DNA of 64,000 bases from UBA830 sp038146925 (GTDB taxonomy: Bacteria > Pseudomonadota > Alphaproteobacteria > MPNO01 > UBA830), in NCBI GenBank assembly GCA_038146925.1, contig JAYQSP010000001.1, positions 372,001-436,000 of the forward strand. Reading direction: 5' to 3'. The notes below the pieces were generated by a model. That model had not been told where the DNA came from. It ran no database searches and saw nothing but the letters and a program-made list of their open reading frames with translations. Shown one piece after another: positions 35,219 to 48,831 of the stretch (positions are counted from its first letter, which is position 1; every line of letters starts with the position of its first letter). A program made the translations under genes and the position numbers.

Positions 35219-35233
35219 TTGGAGGCGCAGAAT

Positions 35234-36640
<1,407 letters not shown>

Positions 36641-36643
36641 CGG

Positions 36644-36904
36644 ATGGCGCGTTCTCTGAAACGGTATGTAATTCTCGGCCTGGGCTGGTTCTTCGTCGTT
36701 CTGGGAATCCTCGGAATTTTCCTTCCGATTCTGCAGGGCATCCTCTTTCTGCTGATCGGGTTCATCCTGCTGTCGCGTGAATCGGAGTGGGCGCAGCGTC
36801 AGCTGGATAATCTGAGGACGCGTTATCCGAAATTCGCAGAAAAATACGACGAGGCCGAGGCGCGCGCCAACCGGTTGTGGCGACGGATCATTCGCCGACC
36901 CTAA
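36644..36904 (+). CDS. Small inner-membrane protein downstream of lpd
   Basis: The 86-residue product has a basic N-terminus (ARSLKRY), two hydrophobic segments (about residues 9-25 and 29-43) joined by LPILQG, and a charged C-terminal half rich in Arg/Glu (SRESEWAQRQLDNL). It resembles the PGPGW/DUF454-type small membrane proteins. Its ATG lies three bases after the lpd stop, so it is in the suc operon. Its TAA overlaps the TAG of the convergent MFS gene. Function unknown. Confidence 0.7.
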   Translation: MARSLKRYVILGLGWFFVVLGILGIFLPILQGILFLLIGFILLSRESEWAQRQLDNLRTRYPKFAEKYDEAEARANRLWRRIIRRP

Positions 36905-38127
36905 TCCTGTTTTTCCAGGTCGCTCCGAAGCCTGATCGCCTGCGGACGCGCCCATATCCACAGAGCGACGGTAAGCACGCCGCCGGCGGCGATGGTCGCC
37001 TCCATGCCCGCAAAGCTGGCGATCCAGCCGGCGGCCAGCGCCCCGAATGCGGGCAGCCCCCAGGAAATCACGATGAACAGGCTCATCACCCGGGCGCGGA
37101 CGTCCGATTCGACGGCGTTCTGGATCAGCGTCTGCGAGCCGACGCCGCCGACCAGCATGGCGAACCCGACCACCGCGAAGCTGATCGTGGCGATCCAGAT
37201 CTGTCCCGCCTGCGTGCTGAGAACCAACCCGATGCCCTGTATCAGCAGGCTGATCGTGACCAGGTTTGTCAGCCCCTCAGTCCGGCCGCGCATCCCGACC
37301 CACAGACAGCTGACCATGGCGCCGAACCCGATCGCCGACATCAGGATCGCGAACCCGTCTGATCCGCTGTCGAAGACCTGCGCGGCGAAGCCCGGCATCA
37401 GTTCGATGACGGGTCGGATAAGCAGTCCCGTGATACCGAGCATGATCAGCAGGAACCGGATGCCCGGGTGAGTGAACCCGTATTTTATGCCCGTCGCCAT
37501 ATCGCCGAAAATGTCCCGCCAGGGACCGGGCTTGCGTTCCGGTTCCTGTACTTTGATGGCCAGCAATGCGATGCAGAACTGTGTGAACGTTGCGGCCACG
37601 ACCGCCAGAACGACGCCCGACCCGGACACCGAAATCAGGATTCCCGCGATGGCCGGCCCCACGAAGCGGGACCCGTTGAACGTCGCGCCGGTCAGCCCGA
37701 TGGCGGCGGCGAGATGATCCTTGGGCACCAGCGCATGAACCAGCGCCATCCGCGCCGGCGTGGTCAGCGATTCCAGCGTGCCGATCAGCAGCGCGAAAAC
37801 GACGACCAGTTCGATCGTCATCAGGCCCAACAGGGTCATGGCGGCGAAGATCACGGCGGCGACCGCGGTTGCGGTCTGCGCCAGGATGGTGATGCGGATG
37901 TATCCGACCCGGTCGGCCAGCGCGCCGGCGACCACGGAAAAGATGACCAGCGGGATGCTCTCGGCGAAGGCGACGATGCCCAGCCAGACGGTGGATTCCG
38001 TCAGCTCCCAGGCCAGCCACGCGACGGCGATCCGGTACATCCAGCGGCCCACCGTATTGACGCCGTTGCTGGCCCAGTAGATCGCGAAATCGCGCTGCGA
38101 CAGCACCTTTCCGATACCACCCAGCAT
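36901..38127 (-). CDS. MFS transporter (MFS_3 / EntS-like)
   Basis: The 408-residue protein has about twelve hydrophobic helices and the order typical of the MFS_3 group: an N-terminal helix following a short cytosolic leader (GGIGKVLSQRDFAIYW), DRVGYIR in the loop after helix 2, and PARMALVHALVPKDHL later. MFS_3 members export siderophores or drugs, but many are uncharacterised. The start is the ATG at 38127, three bases after xerC ends, so xerC and this gene are likely co-transcribed. Confidence 0.85.
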   Translation of the reverse strand: MLGGIGKVLSQRDFAIYWASNGVNTVGRWMYRIAVAWLAWELTESTVWLGIVAFAESIPLVIFSVVAGALADRVGYIRITILAQTATAVAAVIFAAMTLLGLMTIELVVVFALLIGTLESLTTPARMALVHALVPKDHLAAAIGLTGATFNGSRFVGPAIAGILISVSGSGVVLAVVAATFTQFCIALLAIKVQEPERKPGPWRDIFGDMATGIKYGFTHPGIRFLLIMLGITGLLIRPVIELMPGFAAQVFDSGSDGFAILMSAIGFGAMVSCLWVGMRGRTEGLTNLVTISLLIQGIGLVLSTQAGQIWIATISFAVVGFAMLVGGVGSQTLIQNAVESDVRARVMSLFIVISWGLPAFGALAAGWIASFAGMEATIAAGGVLTVALWIWARPQAIRLRSDLEKQD

Positions 38128-38129
38128 TT

Positions 38130-39086
38130 TTACCGTCCCGATGCGGCGCGTGGGTGGGCGCGGTCGTAGACCTCGATCAGTTTCTGCGTGTCGACATCGG
38201 TATAGCGTTGCGTCGTCGACAGCGAGGCGTGGCCGAGCAGTTCCTGGATGGTGCGAAGATCGCCGCCCCCGGCCAGCAGATGGGTGGCGAAGCTGTGACG
38301 CAGGGCATGCGGCGTCACGGTATCGGGCAGGCCGAGATCGGCGCGCAGGTTCCGCATGGTGCGCTGGACGATGCCGGGGTTCAGCCGGGCGCCGCGGGCG
38401 CCGTAAAACAGCGGCTGGTCCGCTTCGGTCGAATACGGACACACGTCCCGATAGCGACGCACGGCGTCGATGACGACGGGCAGGACCGGCACCACCCGTT
38501 CCTTGTTGCCCTTGCCGGTGATCATCATGGTATCCCCGGACGGCGCGTCGCCCTGGTTCAGGTTCAGCGCCTCGTCGATACGCAGGCCGCAGCCATAGAG
38601 CAGGGTCAGGATCGCGACGTCTCGCGCGCCGACCCAGGGTTCGGGAGCGATTTCCACCGCGCGCCGCAACAGCGCGACGGCGTCGTCCGCGTTCAGCGGT
38701 TTGGGCACGGATTTGGGCGGCCTGGGCGCCTTGACCGCAGCCAACGCCTGGTTGTCTACCCGTCCGGTCCGGTCGAGAAACCGGAACAGGTTGCGCAGGG
38801 CCGACATGGCGCGGGTGATTGAGGTGCGGGACAGACCTTCGTTCAGCCGTGCCGCCAGCCAGGCCCGGAAATCGGCGGGGGATAAATCCGCCAGCGCCGC
38901 CAGATCGGCAGTCGCGCCGCGATGATCGCGGACGAAGTCAAGGAAAGACGCCACATCCCGGCAATACGCGTCGACGGTGTGCGGCGATGTCCGCCGTTCG
39001 GCTATCAGCCAGCGCCGCCAGTCCTCCAGCGCCGCGAGCAGGTCGCCCGCGGCTGCGAAACGGATCAGCTTTTCGGCCCCAGGCAT
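38130..39086 (-). CDS. xerC: Tyrosine recombinase XerC
   Basis: XerC with XerD resolves chromosome dimers at dif. The 318-residue protein has the N-terminal SAM-like core-binding domain (AERRTSPHTVDAYCRDV) and the catalytic domain with the active-site Arg in YGCGLRIDEAL, His-x-x-Arg in HALRHSFATHLL, the final His in LGHASLSTTQ and the nucleophile Tyr in RYTDVD. Its 5' end overlaps the DUF484 gene by 22 bases; the DUF484-xerC pair is widely conserved in Proteobacteria. Confidence 0.94.
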   Translation of the reverse strand: MPGAEKLIRFAAAGDLLAALEDWRRWLIAERRTSPHTVDAYCRDVASFLDFVRDHRGATADLAALADLSPADFRAWLAARLNEGLSRTSITRAMSALRNLFRFLDRTGRVDNQALAAVKAPRPPKSVPKPLNADDAVALLRRAVEIAPEPWVGARDVAILTLLYGCGLRIDEALNLNQGDAPSGDTMMITGKGNKERVVPVLPVVIDAVRRYRDVCPYSTEADQPLFYGARGARLNPGIVQRTMRNLRADLGLPDTVTPHALRHSFATHLLAGGGDLRTIQELLGHASLSTTQRYTDVDTQKLIEVYDRAHPRAASGR

Positions 39087-39772
39087 TGCTTGATCCGGGA
39101 TTCCAGGATATCGGCGAAAAACAGGATCAGATCGGTCGCCTGATGCGGGTCGAAACCGTCATCCCGCCCCGACCCCAGCGCCAACAGCATTTCCGGGGTG
39201 CTGCCGCCTGTGCGCAGGCGCAGATAGGCGACGGATTTTACCCGGTCGGCCTCGTCGCCGAACACCAGCGGCTCTCCCGCCGTTTTTGCCTGCAGCAATA
39301 CGCGCTGCTTCGGCCCCATCAGGTTGGCGATGCCGCCTGCGCCGATCGCATTCGCCCCAGCCAGCGCCAGCGCGCCGTTGTCTTCGATGCACAGCACCGC
39401 GGCTTCAAGGTCGAGCAGGGCGGGCAGCTGGGTCCGGATCAGGCCGTTCAGCGCGTGGATGTCGGCTGCGTCCACGATCGCGGCGACGGCCTGATGGATC
39501 TTCGTTTGTCCGGCGGCATTGCCTTCGGCCGCCTGCAGCAGCTGTTTTTCCCGTCGCCGCAGACCGGCCAGCTCTTCCTGAACCTTGTCGAGCATGAAGC
39601 GCTGCATGTCGAGGATGCGTTCGCCGCGCTTGAATTCCGGCGGCGTCAGGAAGGTCAGGACCTCCGGATTGTCCTGCAGGAAATCCGGATGCCGGCGGAG
39701 CCAGGCCGAAACCGTTTCGGCGGTCAGCGCGTCGGGCTGAAATTCGGCGGCGTCGTCCGCGGGTCCGCTCAC
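39065..39772 (-). CDS. DUF484-family (GAF-like) protein
   Basis: The 235-residue product matches DUF484: an N-terminal segment AWLRRHPDFLQDNPEVLTFL with a coiled-coil-like stretch (ERILDMQRFMLDKVQEELAGL), then a GAF-like domain. The GTG start at 39772 lies two bases after the transaldolase stop; the frame is open further upstream inside that gene, but the family begins here. DUF484 genes usually precede xerC, and a link to chromosome segregation is suspected, though the function is unknown. Confidence 0.85.
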   Translation of the reverse strand: MSGPADDAAEFQPDALTAETVSAWLRRHPDFLQDNPEVLTFLTPPEFKRGERILDMQRFMLDKVQEELAGLRRREKQLLQAAEGNAAGQTKIHQAVAAIVDAADIHALNGLIRTQLPALLDLEAAVLCIEDNGALALAGANAIGAGGIANLMGPKQRVLLQAKTAGEPLVFGDEADRVKSVAYLRLRTGGSTPEMLLALGSGRDDGFDPHQATDLILFFADILESRIKQCLGPKS

Positions 39773-39774
39773 AA

Positions 39775-40437
39775 TCAGGAATCCAGGATTTTCTGGCCGG
39801 TCTCGGCCCAGTCTGCAAGGAATGCGGCCAGTCCCGCGTCGGTCAGCGGGTGCTTGACCAGCTGGCGCAGCACGCTGGGCGGCACGGTGCAGACGTCGGC
39901 GCCCATTTTCGCCGCCTCGATCACGTGGTTGGGGCTCCGGATGGAGGCGACAAGCACTTCGGTTTCGAAATCGGCGTAATTCGCGTAGATCGTGCAGATA
40001 TCGTCGATCAGTCCCATGCCGTCGCTGCTGATATCGTCCAGCCGGCCGACGAAGGGGGAGATATAAGCGGCGCCCGCCTTGGCGGCCAGGATCGCCTGGC
40101 CCGGCGAAAAGCACAGTGTGACGTTTACCTTGGTGCCGGCGTCGGAAAGCGACTTGCAGGTTTTCAGCCCGTCCGTGGTCAACGGCACTTTGACCGCCAC
40201 GTTCGGGGCCAGCCCGGCAAGTTTCCGTCCTTCCGCCAGCATCGTCTCATGATCGGTCGCGGCGACTTCCGCGCTGACAGGGCCGTCGACCAGTTCGCAG
40301 ATTTCCGGGATGACCTCCAGAAAGTTGCGGCCCGATTTTGCGATGAGGGAGGGGTTGGTCGTAACGCCGTCTACCAAACCCGTAGACGCAAGGTCGCGGA
40401 TGTCGTCAACATCTGCGGTGTCCACGAAAAACTTCAT
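39775..40437 (-). CDS. tal: Transaldolase / fructose-6-phosphate aldolase family
   Basis: A 220-residue member of the short (TalC/FSA, MipB) transaldolase subgroup, which forms a Schiff base on the lysine in VKVPLT (Lys83). The N-terminus MKFFVDTADVDDIRDL and the TTNPSL segment are characteristic. Whether it acts as transaldolase in the pentose-phosphate pathway or as fructose-6-phosphate aldolase cannot be decided by eye. It heads the minus-strand group tal-DUF484-xerC-MFS and is divergent from priA. Confidence 0.92.
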   Translation of the reverse strand: MKFFVDTADVDDIRDLASTGLVDGVTTNPSLIAKSGRNFLEVIPEICELVDGPVSAEVAATDHETMLAEGRKLAGLAPNVAVKVPLTTDGLKTCKSLSDAGTKVNVTLCFSPGQAILAAKAGAAYISPFVGRLDDISSDGMGLIDDICTIYANYADFETEVLVASIRSPNHVIEAAKMGADVCTVPPSVLRQLVKHPLTDAGLAAFLADWAETGQKILDS

Positions 40438-40548
40438 GATCTTCCTTCTTTTTGATCATGCCCCATATATCTGGCCCGGGGGCAATTCGGGTCCGGGAGG
40501 GATGCCGGCCGATTGGCCGTCCTGTTCCGCTGGGATAGAGTGTACTTG

Positions 40549-42771
40549 ATGGACCCCGGCCTTTCCACACGCCCTCCGACCGATGCAGGCGACGCCGTCA
40601 GCGTGCTTTTGCCGCTGCCGCTGACCGCGCCGTACGACTATCTTGTGCCCGAGAACTTGGTCGTGGCGCCCGGGTCCTATGTCGAAGTGCCGCTTGGTGC
40701 GCGCCGCGCCACAGGCGTGGTGTGGGGCCCGGCACGGGGCGGTGTCGACGCAAAAAAACTGCGTGAAATCAGTGCGGTAATCGACCTTCCGCCAATGCCT
40801 GAAAATCTGCGCCTGTTCGTTGACTGGGTGGCGGGATACACGCTGGCGCGGCTTGGCAGCGTGCTGCGGATGACCATGAGCGTGCCGCGCGCGCTGGAGC
40901 CGCCCAAGGTGACCACGGTCTACCGGATGTCCCCCGGAGTAGACGCAAAAAGCGAATCACTTCCCGGTGGCGTGCGCCTGACAGATGCCCGGCGTCGCGT
41001 GTTGACCGCTCTGTCCGACGGCAGGCCGCGCGCGGCGGCGGAGATTGCAAAAGCGGCAAAGGCGTCGGCTACCGTTATTCGCGGGCTGGCGGAGACGGGC
41101 ATTCTGCAATCCATCGCCGTGCAGGAAGACGAACCGGTCGACCGACCCGACCCGGATCGGGCGGGCGCCGTTCTGTCCGACCCCCAGGCCGTGGCGGCCG
41201 GCGATCTGGTCGCCGGCATGGAAGACGGCTTTTCGGTCACGCTGCTGGACGGCGTCACCGGGTCCGGCAAGACGGAAGTGTACTTCGAAGCGATCGCAGC
41301 CGCCCTGCGCGCCGGGAAACAGGTGATCGTGCTGTTACCCGAAATCGCGCTGACCACCGACTGGCTCGACCGGTTTCAGCAGCGCTTCGGCGTGCCGCCG
41401 GTCGTGTGGCATTCCGATCTGCCGATGTCGCAGCGCCGGCGCAACTGGCGCGCGGTGCTGCGCGGCGAAGCGAAGCTGGTGGTCGGCGCGCGTTCGGCGT
41501 TAATGCTGCCCTATCGCGATCTCGGCCTGATCGTCATCGACGAGGAGCACGACCCCAGCTTCAAGCAGGATGAAGGCGTCGTCTACAACGCCCGCGACAT
41601 GGCGGTGGTGCGGGCGCATATCGGCGATTTTCCGGTGATCCTGGCCTCTGCGACCCCGTCGCTGGAAACCGTCGACAACGTGTGGCGCGGCAAGTACCGG
41701 CGGCTGTCCCTGCCGGAGAGGTTCGCCGGCGCATCGCTGCCGACCATCCGGGCGATCGACATGCGCTCCGAAAAGATGGACCGCCAGAGCTGGCTGTCGC
41801 CCAGCCTGGCGGCGGCGGTCGGCGACACGCTGGCATCGGGCGAACAGGCGATGCTGTTTCTCAACCGGCGCGGCTATGCGCCGTTGACCCTGTGCCGCGC
41901 GTGCGGCCATCGCTTGGACTGTCCGCAATGCACCGCCTGGCTGGTCGAACACCGGCTGCACGACCGGCTGCAATGCCATCACTGCGGCTACAGTGCGCCG
42001 CTGCCGAAAACCTGCCCGTCCTGCGAGGCCGAAGACCGTTTCGCGGCCTGCGGGCCCGGCGTGGAACGTCTGGCCGAGGAAGCGCGGGAAAAGTTCCCCG
42101 AGGCGCGGTTCGAGATCATGTCCAGCGATACGGTGCACAAACCCGCGGATGCGCAGGCGCTGGTCCGGCGTATGCGCGAACGCGAGATCGACGTGCTGAT
42201 CGGCACCCAGATCATGGCCAAGGGATTCCATTTTCCGCTGCTGACGCTGGTCGGCGTGATCGACGCCGATCTCGGCCTGGCCGGCGGAGATCTGCGGGCG
42301 GCGGAACGGACCTATCAGCTGCTGCATCAGGTGTCGGGCCGCGCGGGACGGGCGGACCGGCCCGGCACCGTGATGCTGCAGACTTTTCAGCCCGAACACC
42401 CTGTGATGCAGGCGCTGGTCGGCGGCGACCGCGACCGGTTTATCGAAACCGAAGCCGCGGCTCGCAAACAGCACAACATGCCGCCCTACGGCCGTCTTGC
42501 TGCGGTCATCGTATCGGGACGGGACGAGCGGAATGTCGACGAAACAGCCACCGCGCTGGGACGGTCCGCGCCGCGCCGCGACGGGGTTTCGGTGCTGGGT
42601 CCGGCGCCGGCGCCGATCGCCATTGTCCGGGGCCGCCACCGCCGCCGCCTGTTGCTGCGGGCGCGCAAGGACGTGAACGTGCAGGATCTTCTGCGGCGCT
42701 GGGTGTTCGCGATGAAACCGGCCGGCGGCGTACGGATCGCGATCGATATCGATCCTTACAGCTTCATGTGA
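40549..42771 (+). CDS. priA: Primosomal protein N' (PriA helicase)
   Basis: PriA restarts replication at stalled forks by unwinding DNA and loading the primosome. The 740-residue protein has the N-terminal DNA-binding domain (APYDYLVPENLVV, PLGARRATGVVW), the helicase motifs GVTGSGKTEVY and DEEHDPSFKQ, and eight zinc-binding cysteines arranged as CRACGHRLDCPQC and CHHCGY plus CPSCEAE. The ATG at 40549 was chosen over an upstream TTG at 40513. In this lineage priA commonly precedes atpH; here a broken gene lies between. Confidence 0.96.
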   Translation: MDPGLSTRPPTDAGDAVSVLLPLPLTAPYDYLVPENLVVAPGSYVEVPLGARRATGVVWGPARGGVDAKKLREISAVIDLPPMPENLRLFVDWVAGYTLARLGSVLRMTMSVPRALEPPKVTTVYRMSPGVDAKSESLPGGVRLTDARRRVLTALSDGRPRAAAEIAKAAKASATVIRGLAETGILQSIAVQEDEPVDRPDPDRAGAVLSDPQAVAAGDLVAGMEDGFSVTLLDGVTGSGKTEVYFEAIAAALRAGKQVIVLLPEIALTTDWLDRFQQRFGVPPVVWHSDLPMSQRRRNWRAVLRGEAKLVVGARSALMLPYRDLGLIVIDEEHDPSFKQDEGVVYNARDMAVVRAHIGDFPVILASATPSLETVDNVWRGKYRRLSLPERFAGASLPTIRAIDMRSEKMDRQSWLSPSLAAAVGDTLASGEQAMLFLNRRGYAPLTLCRACGHRLDCPQCTAWLVEHRLHDRLQCHHCGYSAPLPKTCPSCEAEDRFAACGPGVERLAEEAREKFPEARFEIMSSDTVHKPADAQALVRRMREREIDVLIGTQIMAKGFHFPLLTLVGVIDADLGLAGGDLRAAERTYQLLHQVSGRAGRADRPGTVMLQTFQPEHPVMQALVGGDRDRFIETEAAARKQHNMPPYGRLAAVIVSGRDERNVDETATALGRSAPRRDGVSVLGPAPAPIAIVRGRHRRRLLLRARKDVNVQDLLRRWVFAMKPAGGVRIAIDIDPYSFM

Positions 42772-42826
42772 ACCTTCCGACTGACGGAGCTTTTGACTTT
42801 CGGCGACTGCTCTCCAATCTCACTGT

Positions 42827-44114
42827 ATGGCGAACAAGACGTTCTTCGATGAGATGCGCGCCGGCGACGGCAGCGTGAGAGACGCCTATATCGACGTCGC
42901 AAAATGGCTCGACAATCTCCCGGACGGTCAGCTGGCTGTTAAATCGGAAGAAGCGGAACTGCTGTTCCGACGCATGGGAATTACGTTTCTCGTCTATGGC
43001 CGGCAGGGCAGCAACGAGCGGATGATACCGTTCGACCTGATTCCCCGGGTTTTTGCCGCGTCGGAATGGGATCTGCTGTCGCGCGGTTCCATCCAGCGTG
43101 TCCGCGCCCTGAACATGTTTCTCGAAGATCTCTACCACAACGCGGAGATCGTGAAGGCCGGCAAGATCCCCGCCGAACTGGTGTTCAACAACGACTACTA
43201 CCAGATCCAGATGCACGGACTCGACGTGCCGGGCGGCGTCTACACCCATATCGCCGGGATCGACCTTGTGCGGGTCGGCGAGGATGAATTCTACGTGCTG
43301 GAAGACAATCTGCGCGCGCCGTCCGGCGTTTCCTATATGCTGGAAAACCGGGCCGTGATGATGCGCCTGTTTCCCGAACTGTTCGCCGACAGAGCCGTCG
43401 CGCCCGTCGATCTCTACCCCGAAAAATTGCTCCGCAATCTGCGCGCTGTCGCCCCGCCCGCGACGACGGGCGAACCCAGTGTCGTTTTGCTGACCCCGGG
43501 CGCGTTTAACAGCGCTTATTTCGAGTGCCGATTCCATGGGTATCGAACTGGTCGAGCCCAACGACCTGTTCGTGCGCGAGAACAGGGTTTTCATGCGGAC
43601 GACCGAGGGACCGCAACGGGTCGATGTGATCTATCGACGCATCGACGACGACTTTATCGACCCGCTGGCCTTCCGCCCGGACTCGCTGCTCGGCGTGCCC
43701 GGTCTGCTGTCGGTCTACCGGTCGGGCGGCGTGACCGTTGCGAACGCGATGGGCACCGGCGTCGCCGACGACAAATCGGTCTACCCCTACGTGCCCGAGA
43801 TCGTGAAGTTCTATCTCGGCGAGGAACCGATTCTCGACCGTACGGTCTCCTTAGACATGTCTATCGACCGCGCGGTCAAGGCGGCGCTGGTATCGTTCGA
43901 TTCCACGATGCGAAGCAATCTGTCGGTCGGACCGCCGATCGACCTGATTACCATTCAGGCCGGCAAACAGCGCGTTGAGCGGCATGTTGTGATCGAAGAA
44001 GACGATCCCTATTTCACGGCCTTGCGCCAGCAATACGGGGCCGGCATCGTCTCGGTCTTCGATGGGTTGCCGGAGCCGGATATCTCCGAATGGCCGAAAG
44101 GGCCGTCCTGCTGA
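42827..44114 (+). pseudogene. Broken chimera: circularly permuted ATP-grasp N-part fused to Anbu protease C-part
   Basis: Up to about 43530 the frame encodes the front of a COG2308 circularly permuted ATP-grasp protein (NKTFFDEMRAGDG, FVLEDN-type motif YVLEDNLRAPSGVSYML, then LTPGAFNSAYFE). A frameshift follows FE: the expected ~four residues before SMGIELVE are missing, and the rest continues from 43536 in another frame (RVDVIYRRIDDDF, NAMGTGVADDKS). At about 43821-43840 the family match stops after YLGEEPIL and becomes the C-terminus of an Anbu-type (COG3484) proteasome-like protease (VSFDSTMRSNLSVGPPIDL, then EDDPYF). These two genes normally flank alpha-E and transglutaminase genes, so an internal deletion of several kilobases is inferred. 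Not functional as either enzyme. Confidence 0.8.
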
Positions 44115-44168
44115 GAACGGCGATATTATACAGCGACCGTTTGACGCGTATTTCCTGTTCTCGCCGGG

Positions 44169-44197
44169 TTGCAAGGCACTATCGCCTGTGTTACCTA
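44169..44197 (+). promoter_or_regulatory. Candidate promoter of atpHAGDC
   Basis: TTGCAA (44169-44174) and TACCTA (44192-44197) are 17 bases apart, about 105 bases before atpH. The match is moderate. Confidence 0.35.
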
Positions 44198-44304
44198 ACG
44201 CTGCCTCTCGGGGCAGTCACGGGTCGGAGTCACTAACTCCTCTGATTTGTGAATGAAATCAAAGATTTAACGTTTTTCAACAGGACGCTTCAGAGGTCGA
44301 TCGC

Positions 44305-44864
44305 GTGCCCTCAACATCGTCAGTCGTTTCCGGCGTCGCCGGCCGCTACGCGGCAGCGCTCTTCGAGCTCGCCGAGGAACGGAAAAATCTCGATGATATC
44401 GCGGCGGATGCCGCGTCGATTCGGGCCATGCTCGCGGAATCGGCGGATTTGCGCCGTCTCGTCGCCAGTCCCGTCATCGGCCGGGACGAACAGGGCGCGG
44501 CGATCGCCGCCGTTCTGGAAAAAGCGGGCGTTTCCGAACTGACCCGCAATTTCGTCGGTGTCGTCGCCAAAAATCGCCGCCTGTTCGCGCTCGACGGCAT
44601 GTGTATCGCTTTTCGCGATCTGCTGGCGTCCCGCCGCGGCGAAATGACGGCCGAGGTCGCAAGCGCGCAACCGCTTACGGATGCGCAGCGTGCCGCGCTG
44701 GAACAGGAACTCCGGACGGCCATGGGATCGAAAGTCACGCTGGACGCCAGCGTCGATGCGTCGCTCCTCGGCGGCATGATCGTCAAGGTCGGCTCCCGCA
44801 TGGTCGATTCGTCGCTTAAAACCAAACTTCAACGGCTTGAACTATCATTGAAAGGGGCAGCGTG

Positions 44865-44865
<1 letters not shown>
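44305..44865 (+). CDS. atpH: ATP synthase F1 delta subunit
   Basis: AtpH links the F1 catalytic head to the peripheral stalk. The 186-residue protein has the OSCP fold with GVAGRYAAALFELAEE at the N-terminus and the C-terminal GGMIVKVGSRMVDSSLKTKLQRL. The start is a GTG preceded by AGAGG. It opens the F1 operon atpHAGDC; in Alphaproteobacteria the F0 genes (atpIBEF) sit elsewhere, and none is in the window. The stop overlaps the atpA start (TGATG). Confidence 0.96.
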
Positions 44866-46400
<1,535 letters not shown>

Positions 46401-46435
46401 TCGGCGACCACGGAAACAGGAACCGGTAACGGGAC

Positions 46436-47326
46436 ATGCCCAGCCTTAAAGACCTCCGCATGCGGATCGACAGCGTCAAGTCGACGCAGAAGATCACGTC
46501 GGCCATGAAGATGGTGGCCGCCGCCAAGCTGCGCCGAGCGCAGGAACAGGCGGAAGCGGCGCGGCCCTATGCCGAGCGCATGGAACGGATGCTCGGCTCG
46601 CTCGCGGGGTCGATGGCGTCCACCGAAGGGGCGTCGCCCCTGCTCGCCGGCACCGGCAAGCAGGACACGCATCTGCTGGTCGTCATGACCTCCGACCGCG
46701 GTCTTTGCGGCGCGTTCAATTCATCGATCGTGCGCGAAGCGCGCAGGATGATTTCCGAGCTGCAGGCCGACGGCAAGGACGTGAAAATTCTCTGCGTCGG
46801 CAGAAAGGGCTGGGCCCAGCTGCGCCGCGATTACGCATCGCTGATCGTCGACCTGATCGAGGATGTCGGCCGCCAGCGGCTCGGTTTCGACGATGCTCAG
46901 GGCATCGCAACCCGGGTGCTCGAAATGTTCGAGAACGGCGAATTTGACGTCTGTACGCTGATCTACAACACGTTTAAATCGGCGATTTCGCAAGTCGTCA
47001 CCCGCCAGCAGCTGATACCGTTTGCGGTCGACACCGCCGAAGGTTCTGCGTCCGATAGCGACGGTCCGGCCGTCGTCTACGATTACGAACCGGACGAAGC
47101 CGAAATTCTCGATATATTGCTGCCGCGCAATATGAGCGTGCAGGTGTTTCGTTCGCTGCTGGAAAACAACGCGAGCGAACATGGCGCGCGGATGGGTGCG
47201 ATGGATAACGCGACCCGCAACGCCGGCGAAATGATCGATAGCCTGACGATGAGCTACAATCGCTCGCGTCAGGCCGTCATTACCAAGGAACTGATCGAAA
47301 TCATCTCGGGCGCTGAAGCAGTTTAG
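46436..47326 (+). CDS. atpG: ATP synthase F1 gamma subunit
   Basis: AtpG is the central rotor shaft of F1. The 296-residue protein has the coiled-coil N-terminus (LKDLRMRIDSVKSTQKITSA), the central segment TSDRGLCGAFNSSI, and the conserved C-terminal coiled coil MDNATRNAGEMID with the final TKELIEIISGAEA. It follows atpA by 35 bases. Confidence 0.98.
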   Translation: MPSLKDLRMRIDSVKSTQKITSAMKMVAAAKLRRAQEQAEAARPYAERMERMLGSLAGSMASTEGASPLLAGTGKQDTHLLVVMTSDRGLCGAFNSSIVREARRMISELQADGKDVKILCVGRKGWAQLRRDYASLIVDLIEDVGRQRLGFDDAQGIATRVLEMFENGEFDVCTLIYNTFKSAISQVVTRQQLIPFAVDTAEGSASDSDGPAVVYDYEPDEAEILDILLPRNMSVQVFRSLLENNASEHGARMGAMDNATRNAGEMIDSLTMSYNRSRQAVITKELIEIISGAEAV

Positions 47327-47352
47327 CGACCCGCAAATACGATGGACGAGGT

Positions 47353-48795
<1,443 letters not shown>

Positions 48796-48831
48796 TTGCA
48801 GGCTGGCTGACCCGAACCGCGGAACACCGAT

